Below, piece after piece: positions 21,924 through 33,011 of a stretch of DNA of 64,000 bases. The position numbers and the translations under genes were made by a program. The first letter of the stretch is position 1; each line of letters begins with the position of its first letter. Location: positions 40,724,663 to 40,788,662 of the forward strand of contig CM034239.1 of NCBI GenBank assembly GCA_019916065.1. The letters are read 5' to 3'. Under the pieces are notes generated by a model. That model was given only the letters and a program-made list of their open reading frames with translations, did not search any database and was not told the DNA's origin. Source of the stretch: Vitellaria paradoxa (taxonomy: Eukaryota > Streptophyta > Magnoliopsida > Ericales > Sapotaceae).

Positions 21924-24184
21924 AGATGAGTTGTTCTTCCTCCTCAATTTGGGCTGCTGGCCATGTCCACCTCACATTCCTTTCTTAAATTTGTACTTGT
22001 AAAAGAAAGCTTTCGGTTGGTGACGTGAAAGATTTGAAGACCTTTTTGAAATATCCATATTGAAGTCGCAATCGGTTTCAGACTGGACCTAACTTATTAA
22101 TAGCATAATCATCAATAGTAGCAGCAACAAGCGGCCCGGGTGAATTGGTTTAGCACTTGGACCTCAACCGTGAGGTTGAGAGTACAATTCTTGCAGTTTT
22201 TTTAAGACTTATTTGGTGGTGCTATAATGGTGAATTATAGATTTTGGTGGACAAATTTTAAGCAAAAAAGCAACCAACTTTTATTTTGTAAGTGTTTGGT
22301 AAAATACTAATTTTTATCACTTTTCTCCTCAATTACAATACAATTCATCAAAAGGTTACCAAAAAATTTTTATCAAACACAAAATGTTGGTCAAAAAATT
22401 TACTAAATATCTAAAAGTTACTACAAGTTATTAAAAATTACTTTTTATTTTACCAAACATATCAAAAATACCAACTATTAATTTTTGACAAAAAAAATAT
22501 CAAAAAGTTACTGAAAATTGAGCTTGTAAATAGACTTTAAAGACATAAAAAGATTAAGAGGTCTATTCGAGGTTGATTTAAAACCAAGTGTGCAGAACCC
22601 CTTTTTCACAGGTTCTGCCGCCTCCAAATTTAATAAGATTGCTTTCAGCCTACGGTGCTAATTGTCTAATGGTTTATTACGGGAACGAGATTTAATAAAA
22701 ACAAACAAATTATTAGAGGCCTATCCAAGATCCATTCAAATACAGCATGACAAGTAAAGTTATTTTAGACTTTTTCAAACTTCTCATTAAGGTGCTATTC
22801 GCCTAATATTTTATCACAAATATATATATATATATATATATGATTCATCAAAGAAACAATTCAGGGTCGACTTAAGATTTACCAAATGAAGTAAGCAAAA
22901 CCCTTTCTAACAAGCCCACCAATAAAGTTGCTTCCTCAGCAAAATTTCAATGTAGTGTTTTCAATCTTCTTGTGGGAGCACTGATTATACAATAATTTAT
23001 TACAAAGAACATGATTGATTAAAGACATATAAATGATTAACGTCTATTTAAGATGGACTAACAGAGTGTGACATTAATTGTATAATAGTTTATTATAAAG
23101 AGCATCCTTCATTCATCACTTACTGATAAAAATATCAATGAGTGGAGCCACTTTCCCACAAGTTGCTTTCTGTTGAAACTTTAATAGATTATTTCCAATA
23201 TTTTTTTATTTGGGTGTTAATTTTGTAATAATTACGAGGCTTACTTATTTTGAGTAAAAAAATGAAAACAAGTTATAGTTTTTCCACAGGAAAGGTGTTC
23301 CTTTAAAGTTCCGATTCTATTCAAGATTGATTCATTCCTCTTGAAATAAGACATATAAATAGTTACAAATCTATTCATTAGGAATGAGTAGCAAACAAAA
23401 TGATAGCTTTTCCATGGATAAAGTTGATTCCCCCAATATTTATATTGTTTTCAAGTCTATCTAGATTTGACTAATTCCTCCCAAAAGTTGATAAATAGTT
23501 GGCTAACCAAACTAGAACTTTAATTGAAGTGATTTGAGACAAAATCAAGCACCACTCCGAATGCTTTCTTGTGTTTAGTAGTTGCCGCATATTATATAAC
23601 GGAATTAATTTTAGGGTGAGTGAAAAACCTAACATGGAAAAAATCTAAAAAACAAACGTAAATAGATCAAAGTAAAAGAGGTACAAAATTTAACGAGGAA
23701 AACCCTAAAATTCATTTTTAAAATAAAAATCTCAAGTCTATAAGGTGACTATTCTTAAAATTCAATCCATTATAAACTTGAAGATTACAAGAGTTTATTG
23801 TACAAAACTCGACTTGATATCCGTCCTACTCTAAATACCTCTTACTTACTAGAACTCGCAATAAATCTTCTCCCATGCAATTGATTCCGTTGTTGACCCC
23901 GAACGACACCTCCTAGAGGTCAAAGATGATATTTATTCTTCAACACTTGAAGTAACAATTGATTATTGTTCTTTTTTATTCACAATCTTGATTGCCTTCT
24001 TCGTATGCATTTCTTGGCTTCAAAAGTGTTGAATTAGGTCTGGCAAAATATTGACAATTTATATCAGTTTCCAATATGAAAACAGAATTAGAATAGAATC
24101 TGTCAGAATTTTCGCATTGAGCAACAACTTGACCAATCAAGACTCAATGTGAAAATTATACCTATTGACTTGTAGTTGTCACAC
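21924..24184. other. Upstream flank of kinase B
   Basis: Promoter-proximal and intergenic DNA homologous to 4350-6526 as far as 24052, then unique to the MITE at 24188. A (TA)n microsatellite sits at 22818-22841. No coding sequence is seen. Confidence 0.6.
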
Positions 24185-24586
24185 TAAGGCTGTGTTTGTT
24201 TGAGAGATTGGATGATGGGGGATAAGTAATACCGTGAGGTCCACAGATGGGATTGAATAAAAGATGAGATTAATTTTTTATGTGGGATTATTTTTTTGGT
24301 ATTTGGTTGGTGGGATATAAAGTGGGATGAAAGATGTGATTTGATATGTAATATGACACAAAATAATTTTGGACCTTTGGATCTTGGAGGGAAACAAATC
24401 CGAAGATGAGGTATTAATAATACCACATGCTCCACGGGATAACAAATTTGGCCTTTTCCCGGACAACTCATCCAATCCATGGGTCCCACAGATGAAACAA
24501 AAAGTAAAACAAACGCCACTTTGAGTGGGGCCCACGGATTACTTATCCAATCCGACACTGCAGTCCAGTAAACAAACATGGCCTAA
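24185..24586. mobile_element. Tourist-like MITE (TAA TSD)
   Basis: 396 bp (24188-24583). Ends are GGCTGTGTTTGTTT at the left and GGCCATGTTTGTTT read inward from the right, flanked by TAA on both sides (24185-24187, 24584-24586). A 3-bp TAA/TTA TSD and GGC-type termini fit PIF/Harbinger MITEs. The open frames on the minus strand here are internal to the MITE. Confidence 0.78.
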
Positions 24587-24604
24587 AATTCTAAACCTTA
24601 CAGT

Positions 24605-24818
24605 GAGTCTATTTGTACTCCACAAATAAATTCTTACACTTCACTTTACTTTTTCATTAAATAAAATTACACAATTACTTTCATTTTTCTAATGAGATAT
24701 GTTGTATAATTTTAATATCATAAATATTCTATTACAAGAATGAAGGTAATTATGTAATTTTATTTAATAAAAAAATAAAGTGGAGTGCAAGAATCTGTAG
24801 AGTTCAAATAAGCCTATC
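24605..24818. repeat. Small palindromic MITE-like repeat
   Basis: The arms 24608-24700 and about 24730-24815 are imperfect inverted copies; for example 'attaaataaaattaca' on the left pairs with 'gtaattttatttaat' on the right. No TSD was settled. The remainder up to 25196 is AT-rich and featureless. Confidence 0.45.
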
Positions 24819-25196
24819 CTACCTACCAAAAAAATAAGCCTATCCTTAATTTTATGAAATTTTAAAATGTTTCAAAACCTTATCAAACAAATTATTTGAT
24901 ACATCCTCTTATTCTTATAATTTTATTAGAAATTTTTACTAAAATTAACTTATATTTTAAAGTGTTAACAGTGAATAAACTCCTATAGCATTGAATCCAC
25001 ACTTTTGTATCATCAGTCAACTAAAAAATACTAAGTCCAAATTTTCACCATTGCAGGATTAAGTCCACACTTTGGATAGAATATGGCCACAGGTGACAAG
25101 TTATCGTGTATTAGATCAACTCTTTGTTCTCAGAGCCTATTTAGGAGCTATCATCATCTTTAATAAGCTTGAAATGACTCTTTCTATTTCCTCACC
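24819..25196. other. AT-rich spacer downstream of the PPR pseudogene
   Basis: Non-coding. It may include the former 3' UTR of the PPR gene. No other feature is seen. Confidence 0.4.
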
Positions 25197-26159
25197 TTAA
25201 ATATGGACCTTTTTACCGCCAATAAACTCCACAATGCCTCCATCTACCTCTATTACACTCCTTGCAGTTTCCTTATTCATATTTCTTTCCCTCATCAGTT
25301 TTCGTATCCTCAGTACACCCTCCCATTTTCCAGCTTCTGCATAGATATTCGACATAAGGACATAAACCCTCGAGTCATCAGCATGGAGCTCCACAAGTCT
25401 CCGCAGCACAACCTCTGCAAGAGCCACATTTTTATGAGTTCAACATGCCAGCGGGAGAGATCCCCAGAGAGCTGAATTAGGCTCCATGGAGATAGACTCT
25501 ATAACCATTTGAGCTCGATTTAATTGTCCTGCCCTGCAAAGGAGATCAACCAAGCAACCATAGTGTTGAAGCTTAGGCTCAATCCCATGAGTTCTCATTC
25601 TGCCAAAGATATCAAGACCTTCAGTTATGAATCCTCCATGACTACATGCAGAAAGACCACTGAGAAAAATCAAATCATCCATTGGAATTCCTTCCATCTC
25701 CATTTGAGTGAAACATTTCAGAGCCGCCTCTGCACAACCATTTATACCAAGACCAGTAATCATCACATTCCAAGCAACAACATTTTTTTTGACATGCTAG
25801 TGAACATCACTGAAGCCGCATAAGTACTTCCACATTTCATGTACATGTCAACTAAAGCAGTCTGAACAACAAGGTCTGACACAATTCTCTTCTTCTTCAA
25901 ATGCATATGTATCCATCTTCCTTGATCAAATGCACCTAGTTGTGCGCAGGCCAATAATGCACCAACCAACGACACCTTATCAGCTTTAACACCTTGATAA
26001 AGCATCTTCCTGAACAGAATCAAAGCTTCTTTAGGATTTCCATGGTGAGCATAGCCATCAATCATAATGCTCCAAGAAATCACATTTTTCTCTTCCATTT
26101 TCTCAAATAATAGCCGAGCTGCTGCCATTTCTCCAACCTTAGCATATGAATCAATCATA

Positions 26160-26217
26160 GAATTCCAAGAAACTAATTACCAAAAAAAAAAAAAAAAAAA
26201 AGAATTCCAAGAAACTA
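26160..26217. mobile_element. Near-empty retroposition: poly(A) tract with 16-bp TSD
   Basis: GAATTCCAAGAAACTA occurs at 26160-26175 and again at 26202-26217. Between them lie only ATTACC and 20 A residues. A matched TSD plus a poly(A) tail is the mark of LINE-driven target-primed reverse transcription, truncated to almost nothing. It adds 42 bp, a multiple of three, but places a TAA in the PPR frame. Confidence 0.8.
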
Positions 26218-26275
26218 AATCCCTGATGGGCATGTTGTCAAAGAGCTTCCGAGCACGAACAATGTCACCGGTTTT

Positions 26276-26956
26276 CTGAAATGAATGCAAAAACATATAA
26301 GAAACAAGCATGTGTATGCATGGGAACAGATGCACAGAGAGAGAAAGAGAGAGTGCATTTGGTTAACATGAGAGCATTGAAGAATAGGAAAAAGCCCCTA
26401 TTCCATAAAATGAACTCTTCTATATTTACTTGGTGTCAAACCCGCAGTTTCCACGGAGATTGCGACATTCACACTACAACTCTAGCAAAGTTGTTTCTTC
26501 CAAATTTCACAGAATTCTGAGAAAAAATACACCCCCATTGGCATTTTTTTATTTCTCACGTTTTCATTTTTAGTTTTCGTTTTTGTGTTTTCAAAAATAA
26601 AAATAAATATATAAATGTTTGAAAAGGCAATGATTTTTATGTGATATTCATTCTTTTGCTAATACAATTTTTAAATACCTTGAAAACATGCTTAAACTGT
26701 TTTCGAAAATGGGCTATATTCAGGAAACTTCTTCGTAAACAACTTTTAGAAACAGTTTCCTCAAACATATTCTCTCTCTTATTGTCATTTGTTTTTAATT
26801 TTTGAGAACAGAAAACAAACTCTACCTAATGTTCTACTCTACCAACAACTCTCATCCTTACCAATTGCCAAATGGTGCTAAAACATCAAAAGCTCTCCAT
26901 TACTAGAGGATTTTCATTTATTTTTTTTTTATAATTTCCTGGCCTAATGTGCAGAC
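26276..26956 (-). other. Putative intron, or insertion, in the PPR pseudogene
   Basis: 681 bp separate the PPR codons ending DGYGK from those starting KTGDIVRARKLFD. The borders obey GT-AG (AAG|GTCTGC and TTCATTTCAG|AAAACC) and keep the frame. It could also be an inserted element whose ends happen to look like splice sites. No TSD is seen. Confidence 0.5.
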
Positions 26957-27840
26957 CTTCCCATAACCATCGATCATAATAGAATAAGAAACCACACCTC
27001 TATCAGGCATTTCATCAAACAACTTCTGCGCCTCGCTCATATCTGAACTGCCTGCATACCCACCTCGCATCAAATTCCAAGACACCAAATCTTTCCCACA
27101 GAACCCATCAAACAGCAGCCGAGCACAACCCAGTTCCTCAGACTTACAGTACATGCCAATCAAACCATTCCTCACAAACACATCCCTCTCAAACCCGACC
27201 TTTACAACCTCCCCGTGAACCTCCCTCCCTTCCCAAGAGGGCCAAGACCCACTCATCATCCCACAAGCCTTGAGCACAAACGGATACGTTTAATTGTCCC
27301 CTAGAAGGCAATTCCGTCGCATTTTTGTATAAAAAAGAAACGCCCTTTGTGGGTCCGAGATTGCCACAAATCCTCTAACCATTGTGTTCCAAACGAAGGC
27401 GTTTGGTTGATGAATTTGAGCGAATACCAGCTCGGCATACGTCATGTCTGAGGCGTTTAAAGCCAGGGAGTCGATCAATCGGCTGGCATTGAAGGGTTCG
27501 GAGATGAGGTCGGCCGTGATCAGTTGGGCGTGGATTTGGTGGATGTGTGGCGTCGTTTTGGCTATTCGGAGAAGGTTTAGGATAAGAAGTGGGTTCTGCT
27601 GTGGGTTAACCGGGTAGGAAACGCGAGACATGACCATGAAAGAGCTCCAAGCAACTAGGCATTCATTCTGCCTGGGTTTAATTGGGATACAACATGAAAT
27701 GTTGGATTATTTTTGTTAGTATATGGTTGAAGGGATATAAAATAAATAAGAGATATAATTTGATAAAAAATAATCTTAAAGTACTATAACTAATCCCACA
27801 TTTTCAGTTTTTTTTTTTTATTTTTAAGGTTTTAAAATTA

Positions 27841-28852
27841 AAAGTTTTTTTATGAGAATATCTCTCAAATCATCTTTTTTTTTTTTTTTTTTGTTATTGA
27901 GTCTTCAAACTATCAAGGCACCTATTACATTTTTGAAATACTCAATTCCATTTTATTTGGTTCGAACACTAATTTCATTTATTAAAGTTAATGAAAAAAT
28001 TATCATACGCGGGTAATGTGATCTTTTTTCACCCTATCCCAAAGGCATAATAGTCAATTTATATCTATTCCTCCTATTTAGTGCCAAAAAGTTTATGTTT
28101 TTAAATATAAATTATGAATATAAATTATTAAAAATATATTTTTATTAAATATAATTTTATGAATTTATTTAAATTTTAAATATATGTTTTAGATAGAATT
28201 CTTTATTTTAAAATATATTTTTAAATATAATTTTATGAATTGAAAATTATAATTTATATTTATAATTTAATTCAGATCTGTTTGATTTATATTATTAACT
28301 AATATATATCATTATCATGTAATTCAAAAATAATTTATGTAGTAATAGTTTAACTATCTTTGTTTATAGTATTTATTTAAATATATTAGTTAATGATATA
28401 ATTTAAATAGATCTGACTTAAAAATATATATATATTTAAAATTATAAAATTATGAATATAAATTATAATTTTAAATTCATAAAATTATATTTAAAAATAT
28501 ATTTCAAAATAAAGCATTTAATCTAAAACATATATTTAAAATTCAAAATAAATTCATAAAATTATATTTAATAAAAATATATTTTTAATAATTAATATTT
28601 AAAAATATACACTTTTTGACGTCAGATGAGAAAAATAGACATGAAGTAACTAATATGTCCCTAGAGTAGGGTGAAAAATGTCACATGACTTGCACGTGAC
28701 AATTTTTAAGTTAACTTTGATGGGTGAAGTTAATGTTCGAATAAGATAGAACGCAATTGGATAGTTCAAAAATGTAATAGGTGTATTTGATAATTTATAC
28801 AAAAATTAAAAAAATAATTCCAAAGATATTTTCATAAAAAATAAAAAAATTT
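27841..28852. repeat. About 1-kb imperfect palindrome (long inverted repeat)
   Basis: The left arm (27841-28310) and right arm (28378-28852) are inverted copies separated by about 67 bp. Matching landmarks include 'cacctattacatttttgaa' on the left against its reverse complement at about 28763-28781, and 'ttcaccctat' against 'agggtgaaa' at about 28668. The inner arm ends around AGATCT lie at about 28275 and 28410. No coding capacity. It may be a long-TIR MITE or foldback element; a TSD was not resolved. Confidence 0.75.
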
Positions 28853-30015
28853 AAGTAACAATCAAATAAGGAGAGACTTGGACAACAAATTTAAAATTTT
28901 ATAAATTGAGAGAGCGCTTGGGCTGTAATATCAAGTCTCGTACCCCAGAGTAGAGACAACCTACGGGGTTTGGCTGCAAATTTGAAACGCTACGCTTGAT
29001 GTTTATCTCGAGAATTTTTTCTTTTTTTTTTTTTTTTTTTTCCAGTAGGCAATGTGGTTGAAGTCCATAACCAATTAGGTGCTATTCGATTTTTTTTTTT
29101 TTTTCCTTCTCAATTAAATAATTTTTTTTCTTTTTTCCAGCTACGGGATAAAAGTCGCACGAACAATAAACGCTTTTATTACACAAGGGATTAATTTCAA
29201 TTGGCATATTTAAAACAGTAATTAAAAAAAAAAAAAAAACCCATTCCCACACACAACTCAAGTTGGATAAGTTTAAATAGCTCAAAATAAAATATTTAAA
29301 CATTTTATTTTCGGAGTGGTCCTTAAATTCCTTTCCTTTCTGTTCGTCTCATTTAAAATTTGTTTGGATTTTTTACCGTCGTCTAGACAATTGAAAAGGC
29401 CTTTACTTGTTCTTCAATTCTTTTATCTCTTCTTATCCGATTATAAAAGTTCACTTTCGGAAGATCTATTCCTTCTCTTCGGAATCGAACATTCGATAGA
29501 CGATTTATTGAAATAGATGTAATAAATAATATCCCATTGCAACAAATTCACATAATTCTTGTAAAATTTGAGTATTATATGTATCTATAAAACCATGTAA
29601 GAGAGAGAAAGAGAGGAAGAAGAAGAACTGTATTTGCTCAAGTACTGGATGGATGAGTTTATGATAACGTTGCACTTAAAGTTGAGGGATCAACGCGGGT
29701 GCTATAAAGATAACACAGAGAGGCTTTTTGCAGGAGCGTGGAACTTGGGTAGGGTAACAATAATAAGAATAGTCTCCTTTTTAATTAGAACGAACGGCAG
29801 ACTTGTAGGTAGTTAATTACGACATGTTATTAAATTTGATTTGAAATATAGAAATTTTACTAAAACTGAAATTTTATGAAATAGCGTTGCACTTATTTTG
29901 TTTATAGTATTTATAGATTTGATAATATGTACACAAGGAAGGGAAAAATAAGAGATAAAAAAAAAAAAAAAACAAACGCATACACACACACAAAATAATT
30001 AATATACAAACAGAT

Positions 30016-30149
30016 ATAGGGTGCGTTTGGAATGATAAAAAGTGAAATAAAATAAGATAAGTTATGAGTTCGTAATTTATGCAGTGAGATAAAAAATGAA
30101 TAATTTTTAAAAATTTTTATAGTTTTTTGTCACTCCAAATAGAGCCATA
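30016..30149. mobile_element. Short MITE with ATA flanks
   Basis: 128 bp (30019-30146). The left end is GGGTGCGTTTGGAATGA. The right end read inward is GGCTCTATTTGGAGTGA. ATA flanks both sides. Its family is not determined. Confidence 0.55.
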
Positions 30150-30834
30150 ATACATCTTATGCAATGCGAGTCCTTTAAAGAGAGAGAGAGAGAAAAAAGT
30201 GGATCGGGGGTGTCAAATTTTAGTTAACACTAGGGAGATCATATATGTATATATATATATGTATGTATGTATATCGAACTTTATGATGAAAATGCAGCAA
30301 CTCACAATCTCCCCTGCAAATTCTGTGAAATCACAGCAGTGTTAATTAGATGTTTTATGTTTGAACTTAGTTTGGCATCTGTTCCTATAAATTTAACTTG
30401 TTATGAAATCAAGTTAAATTTGAACACAATTGACAGTTCGTTGGATTCAAGGAGTTGAGTTGACCTGGTTTGTTTCAGTGGGAAAACTCCTCATTCACTG
30501 TTAGATGGAGACTGATACTTTTAACCTTCAAATCGTGCTCAAACCCAGTTTACAATTACAAATGAACTAGCTGATGACCTCAAGCATGCACCATGCCACC
30601 AACCATTCTGTCCCTTACCATTAAATAATGCCCTATAATTCAGCACAATCATGTCAATGATGGCTAATATATGTATAATGTATAGTTTTAAACCTTGCTT
30701 CAGTCCAGTCAATTCTGATAACATTTATCTTCAACCAATCAGAGATACTGAATTCGAATCTGTCCATTTAATTCTGTTTCACACTAGGTAACAAACATGT
30801 GTTTCACGTGATTGAAATTTTATAATATTTCTTA

Positions 30835-30991
30835 GGGCATGTTTGGCCACATCAAATTTCATCAAAACTTACCAATTTTAACTAATTTTTGTACTTTCTT
30901 CCAATCAAAATTTTCCACCTATCGCTTTTATGTCACATAATTCCACTTTTATTGTACTTTTTCCTTCACTTTTGGTCTACCAAACACCCCC
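30835..30991. repeat. MITE-like fragment
   Basis: The left end GGGCATGTTTGGCCA and the right end read inward, GGGGGTGTTTGGTAGACC, form degenerate terminal inverted repeats. A TSD is not clear. Confidence 0.35.
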
Positions 30992-31026
30992 TCATTCTAC
31001 ATTTTTATTCCATCAACATGTTGATA

Positions 31027-31720
31027 GGGTTGTTTGGACCGCCAAAAAGTACCAAACAATAGAAAAAATATAATGTGGTAGATACTTTTTGACGTTTGAA
31101 AAATTTACTAAAATCCACTAAAAATTCCGTTCAAACAGTGTGTTGGAAGAACTTTCAAACCGACTGAAAAGAAAAGGTAACAAATGTGTTCGATGCTACT
31201 TTTGCAAGTGTCAAGTAACAAAAGTTAAAATCATTGGAACAATAACAAAGCATTTGTTCCAAAAGATTTGAAAAGAAACACGTAAGAAATCATCTCTAGG
31301 TTAGAATCGATTTTTGAGTTTAGATTGCGCAATAAACCGACAATTCTGCAAATGATCATTCACACAAAAACCATGAAATTGATAAAATTTAAAAAAATTA
31401 ATAACTTTTTGTATCTTTTGGTCAATAAATTTTTACCCTACTAAACAAGGGTTCAAGAGGACTGTAGTGAAAATATTCATTGCAGAGACTGCAGTAGAAA
31501 AATGAAGGGTAGGGATTTATTTATCTTTTAATAACACGTGACTTTTGACATTTTACATTAATTATACTTCAATCAAATTTTTTAAATTTTTATTTTTATT
31601 TTAAAAATAATTTTAATTAAAATAAATTAAAACCATTAAATTAAATATAAATAAATCTTTACTTTTTATTTTCCACTGCAGTCATCCACTGCAATCTCCT
31701 TGAACCGACCAAACAACCCC
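31027..31720. mobile_element. MITE-like element with GGGTTGTTTGG terminal repeats
   Basis: The left end is GGGTTGTTTGGACCG. The right end read inward is GGGGTTGTTTGGTCGG. 694 bp, non-coding, no convincing TSD. Confidence 0.5.
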
Positions 31721-31867
31721 ATTAATAATTGGTCGGTGTCTACCCATGTGTACATTATTTAATAACTGTTTGAAGTCCTAATATATATATACATATATAT
31801 ATATCAATAATTGATGCGTTGGTGGTACAGCTTGTCTCTCACTGCGCGCGCCAACATTGACTTTTCT

Positions 31868-32043
31868 TATTGGCTCTGTTTAGAGTTACACAAAATAAAA
31901 TAAAATTTTACAAATCTCTTACAAACATGAATTATAAGATAGTAAAATTTAAATTTTTCACTCACCGTATGAATTATGAGATATTTATTTTTATAATTTT
32001 ATTTTATTTTATACACTTTTATACAATTCTAAACACACCTATT
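31868..32043. mobile_element. 168-bp MITE-like element with TATT flanks
   Basis: The element 31872-32039 begins GGCTCTGTTTAGAGTT. Read inward from the right it begins GGTGTGTTTAGAATTG. Both inner zones contain aaaataaaataaaat-type words. TATT occurs directly on both sides. Confidence 0.55.
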
Positions 32044-33011
32044 ATTATAATATTCCTTCATTAGCGGTTACAGGTTGTCATTGGCACTTGTTAATCCCCC
32101 GATGAGGTCGGTGAGCCCCGGTCTGAGAATTTCTGTTATTTTATATATTTAATAAAATATTAAAAATTATCAATTTTATGTGATAAATTGTTAACACCTT
32201 AACTTTTATTGAATTAGTATGAAATAAAATGATATTTTACTTTAATGCAATACAAAAGTTATCATAATATATGTAAATATACATATATACATTCTTGTTT
32301 AATTGGATTAAAACTTGACTCAAAATTTTAACAAGGTAAATTTAAATTTATTCTCAAGTTTCATAAAAATTTTAAACTAAATTTCAATTAAAGAATTTAC
32401 CACTAAGGGTCTATTGACCGTGATGTAAAACAGCAAAAATTTTTAAAAATTTTTTATTTTTTATCTTATTACACAATTATGAACTCACAAATTAATTCAA
32501 ATTATTGTATTTTACTTTTTTTTTTTTTTTTTAGCTACTCCCAACGCCCTAAGCTTGTCTGGTCTGGTCTCGACTCGATCCACGCACTAATAATTTTGCA
32601 GTGAAAGGGGTGGGTGTGTAATGGACCTGCCCAAGTCCCAACAAAATACAGATCGAGCCTCGTCCATTTTGCAGGCGGCATATTCAATTCCATCCACACA
32701 GAGTATGGAGCGGCCTGTCGGCCATGCAAAACGATAATGCTACCGCTGGAATCAATAATGGGTTCGATCACGTTTTTCCTATGCTTTTCCCAAAAAAAGA
32801 AGACAGAGACCTGCAGTTTAGTTAGGAAAATGATGATATGCCAGAAGAATTTATCAGAATTAATTAATATCGGCTCATAATTAATCTCCAATCAATAGAT
32901 TTGGTGATGAATATATATATATATATATATACACACACTACTTTGGTTATAAGTGCAAAAGGTATTAAAGTTATTGTTCATTGCATTCTGAGGCTGTAGC
33001 TAGCACTAGAC

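Larger units (their letters stand above)
25197..27637 (-). pseudogene. PLS-class pentatricopeptide repeat (PPR) pseudogene, E-subgroup-like
   Basis: PPR proteins bind organellar RNA. The locus reads from the ATG at 27637 (MVMSRVSYPV) through typical PLS repeats (NAFVWNTMVRGF, DLVSWNLMRGGYA, NVISWSIMIDGYAHHG, LVDMYMKCG) to an E-type C-terminus ending at 25197. Four lesions break it. (1) A TAA at 27287-27289 stands where family members usually have Tyr. (2) A 26-bp poly(A) retroposed insert with a 16-bp TSD (26160-26217) brings in a stop. (3) One A is missing from an A-run near 25788. (4) A TGA at about 25438 sits at an 'ACRTHKN'-type position, where CGA to TGA explains the change. A possible intron lies at 26276-26956 (AAG|GT ... 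TTTCAG|AAAA), unusual for this mostly intronless family. The gene was probably functional before decay. Confidence 0.85.
27638..33011. other. Gene-free intergenic region with MITE cluster and palindrome
   Basis: No supported gene. It contains the 27841-28852 palindrome and MITE-like elements at 30019-30146, 30835-30991, 31027-31720 and 31872-32039. It also holds long poly-T runs (27878-27892, 29022-29041, 29091-29104), an ORF-bearing patch at 29316-29516 of possible organelle origin, and a GC-richer patch at 32530-32790. A TA-rich run at 32908-32931, about 80-100 bp before the terpene synthase ATG, could serve as a TATA region. Confidence 0.6.

Noticed and set aside
24184..24579. 131-codon minus-strand open frame
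   Set aside because: Lies entirely inside the Tourist-like MITE at 24188-24583.
32535..32891. 118-codon minus-strand open frame before the terpene synthase
   Set aside because: No domain recognised, crosses a poly-T run, and lies in probable promoter sequence.
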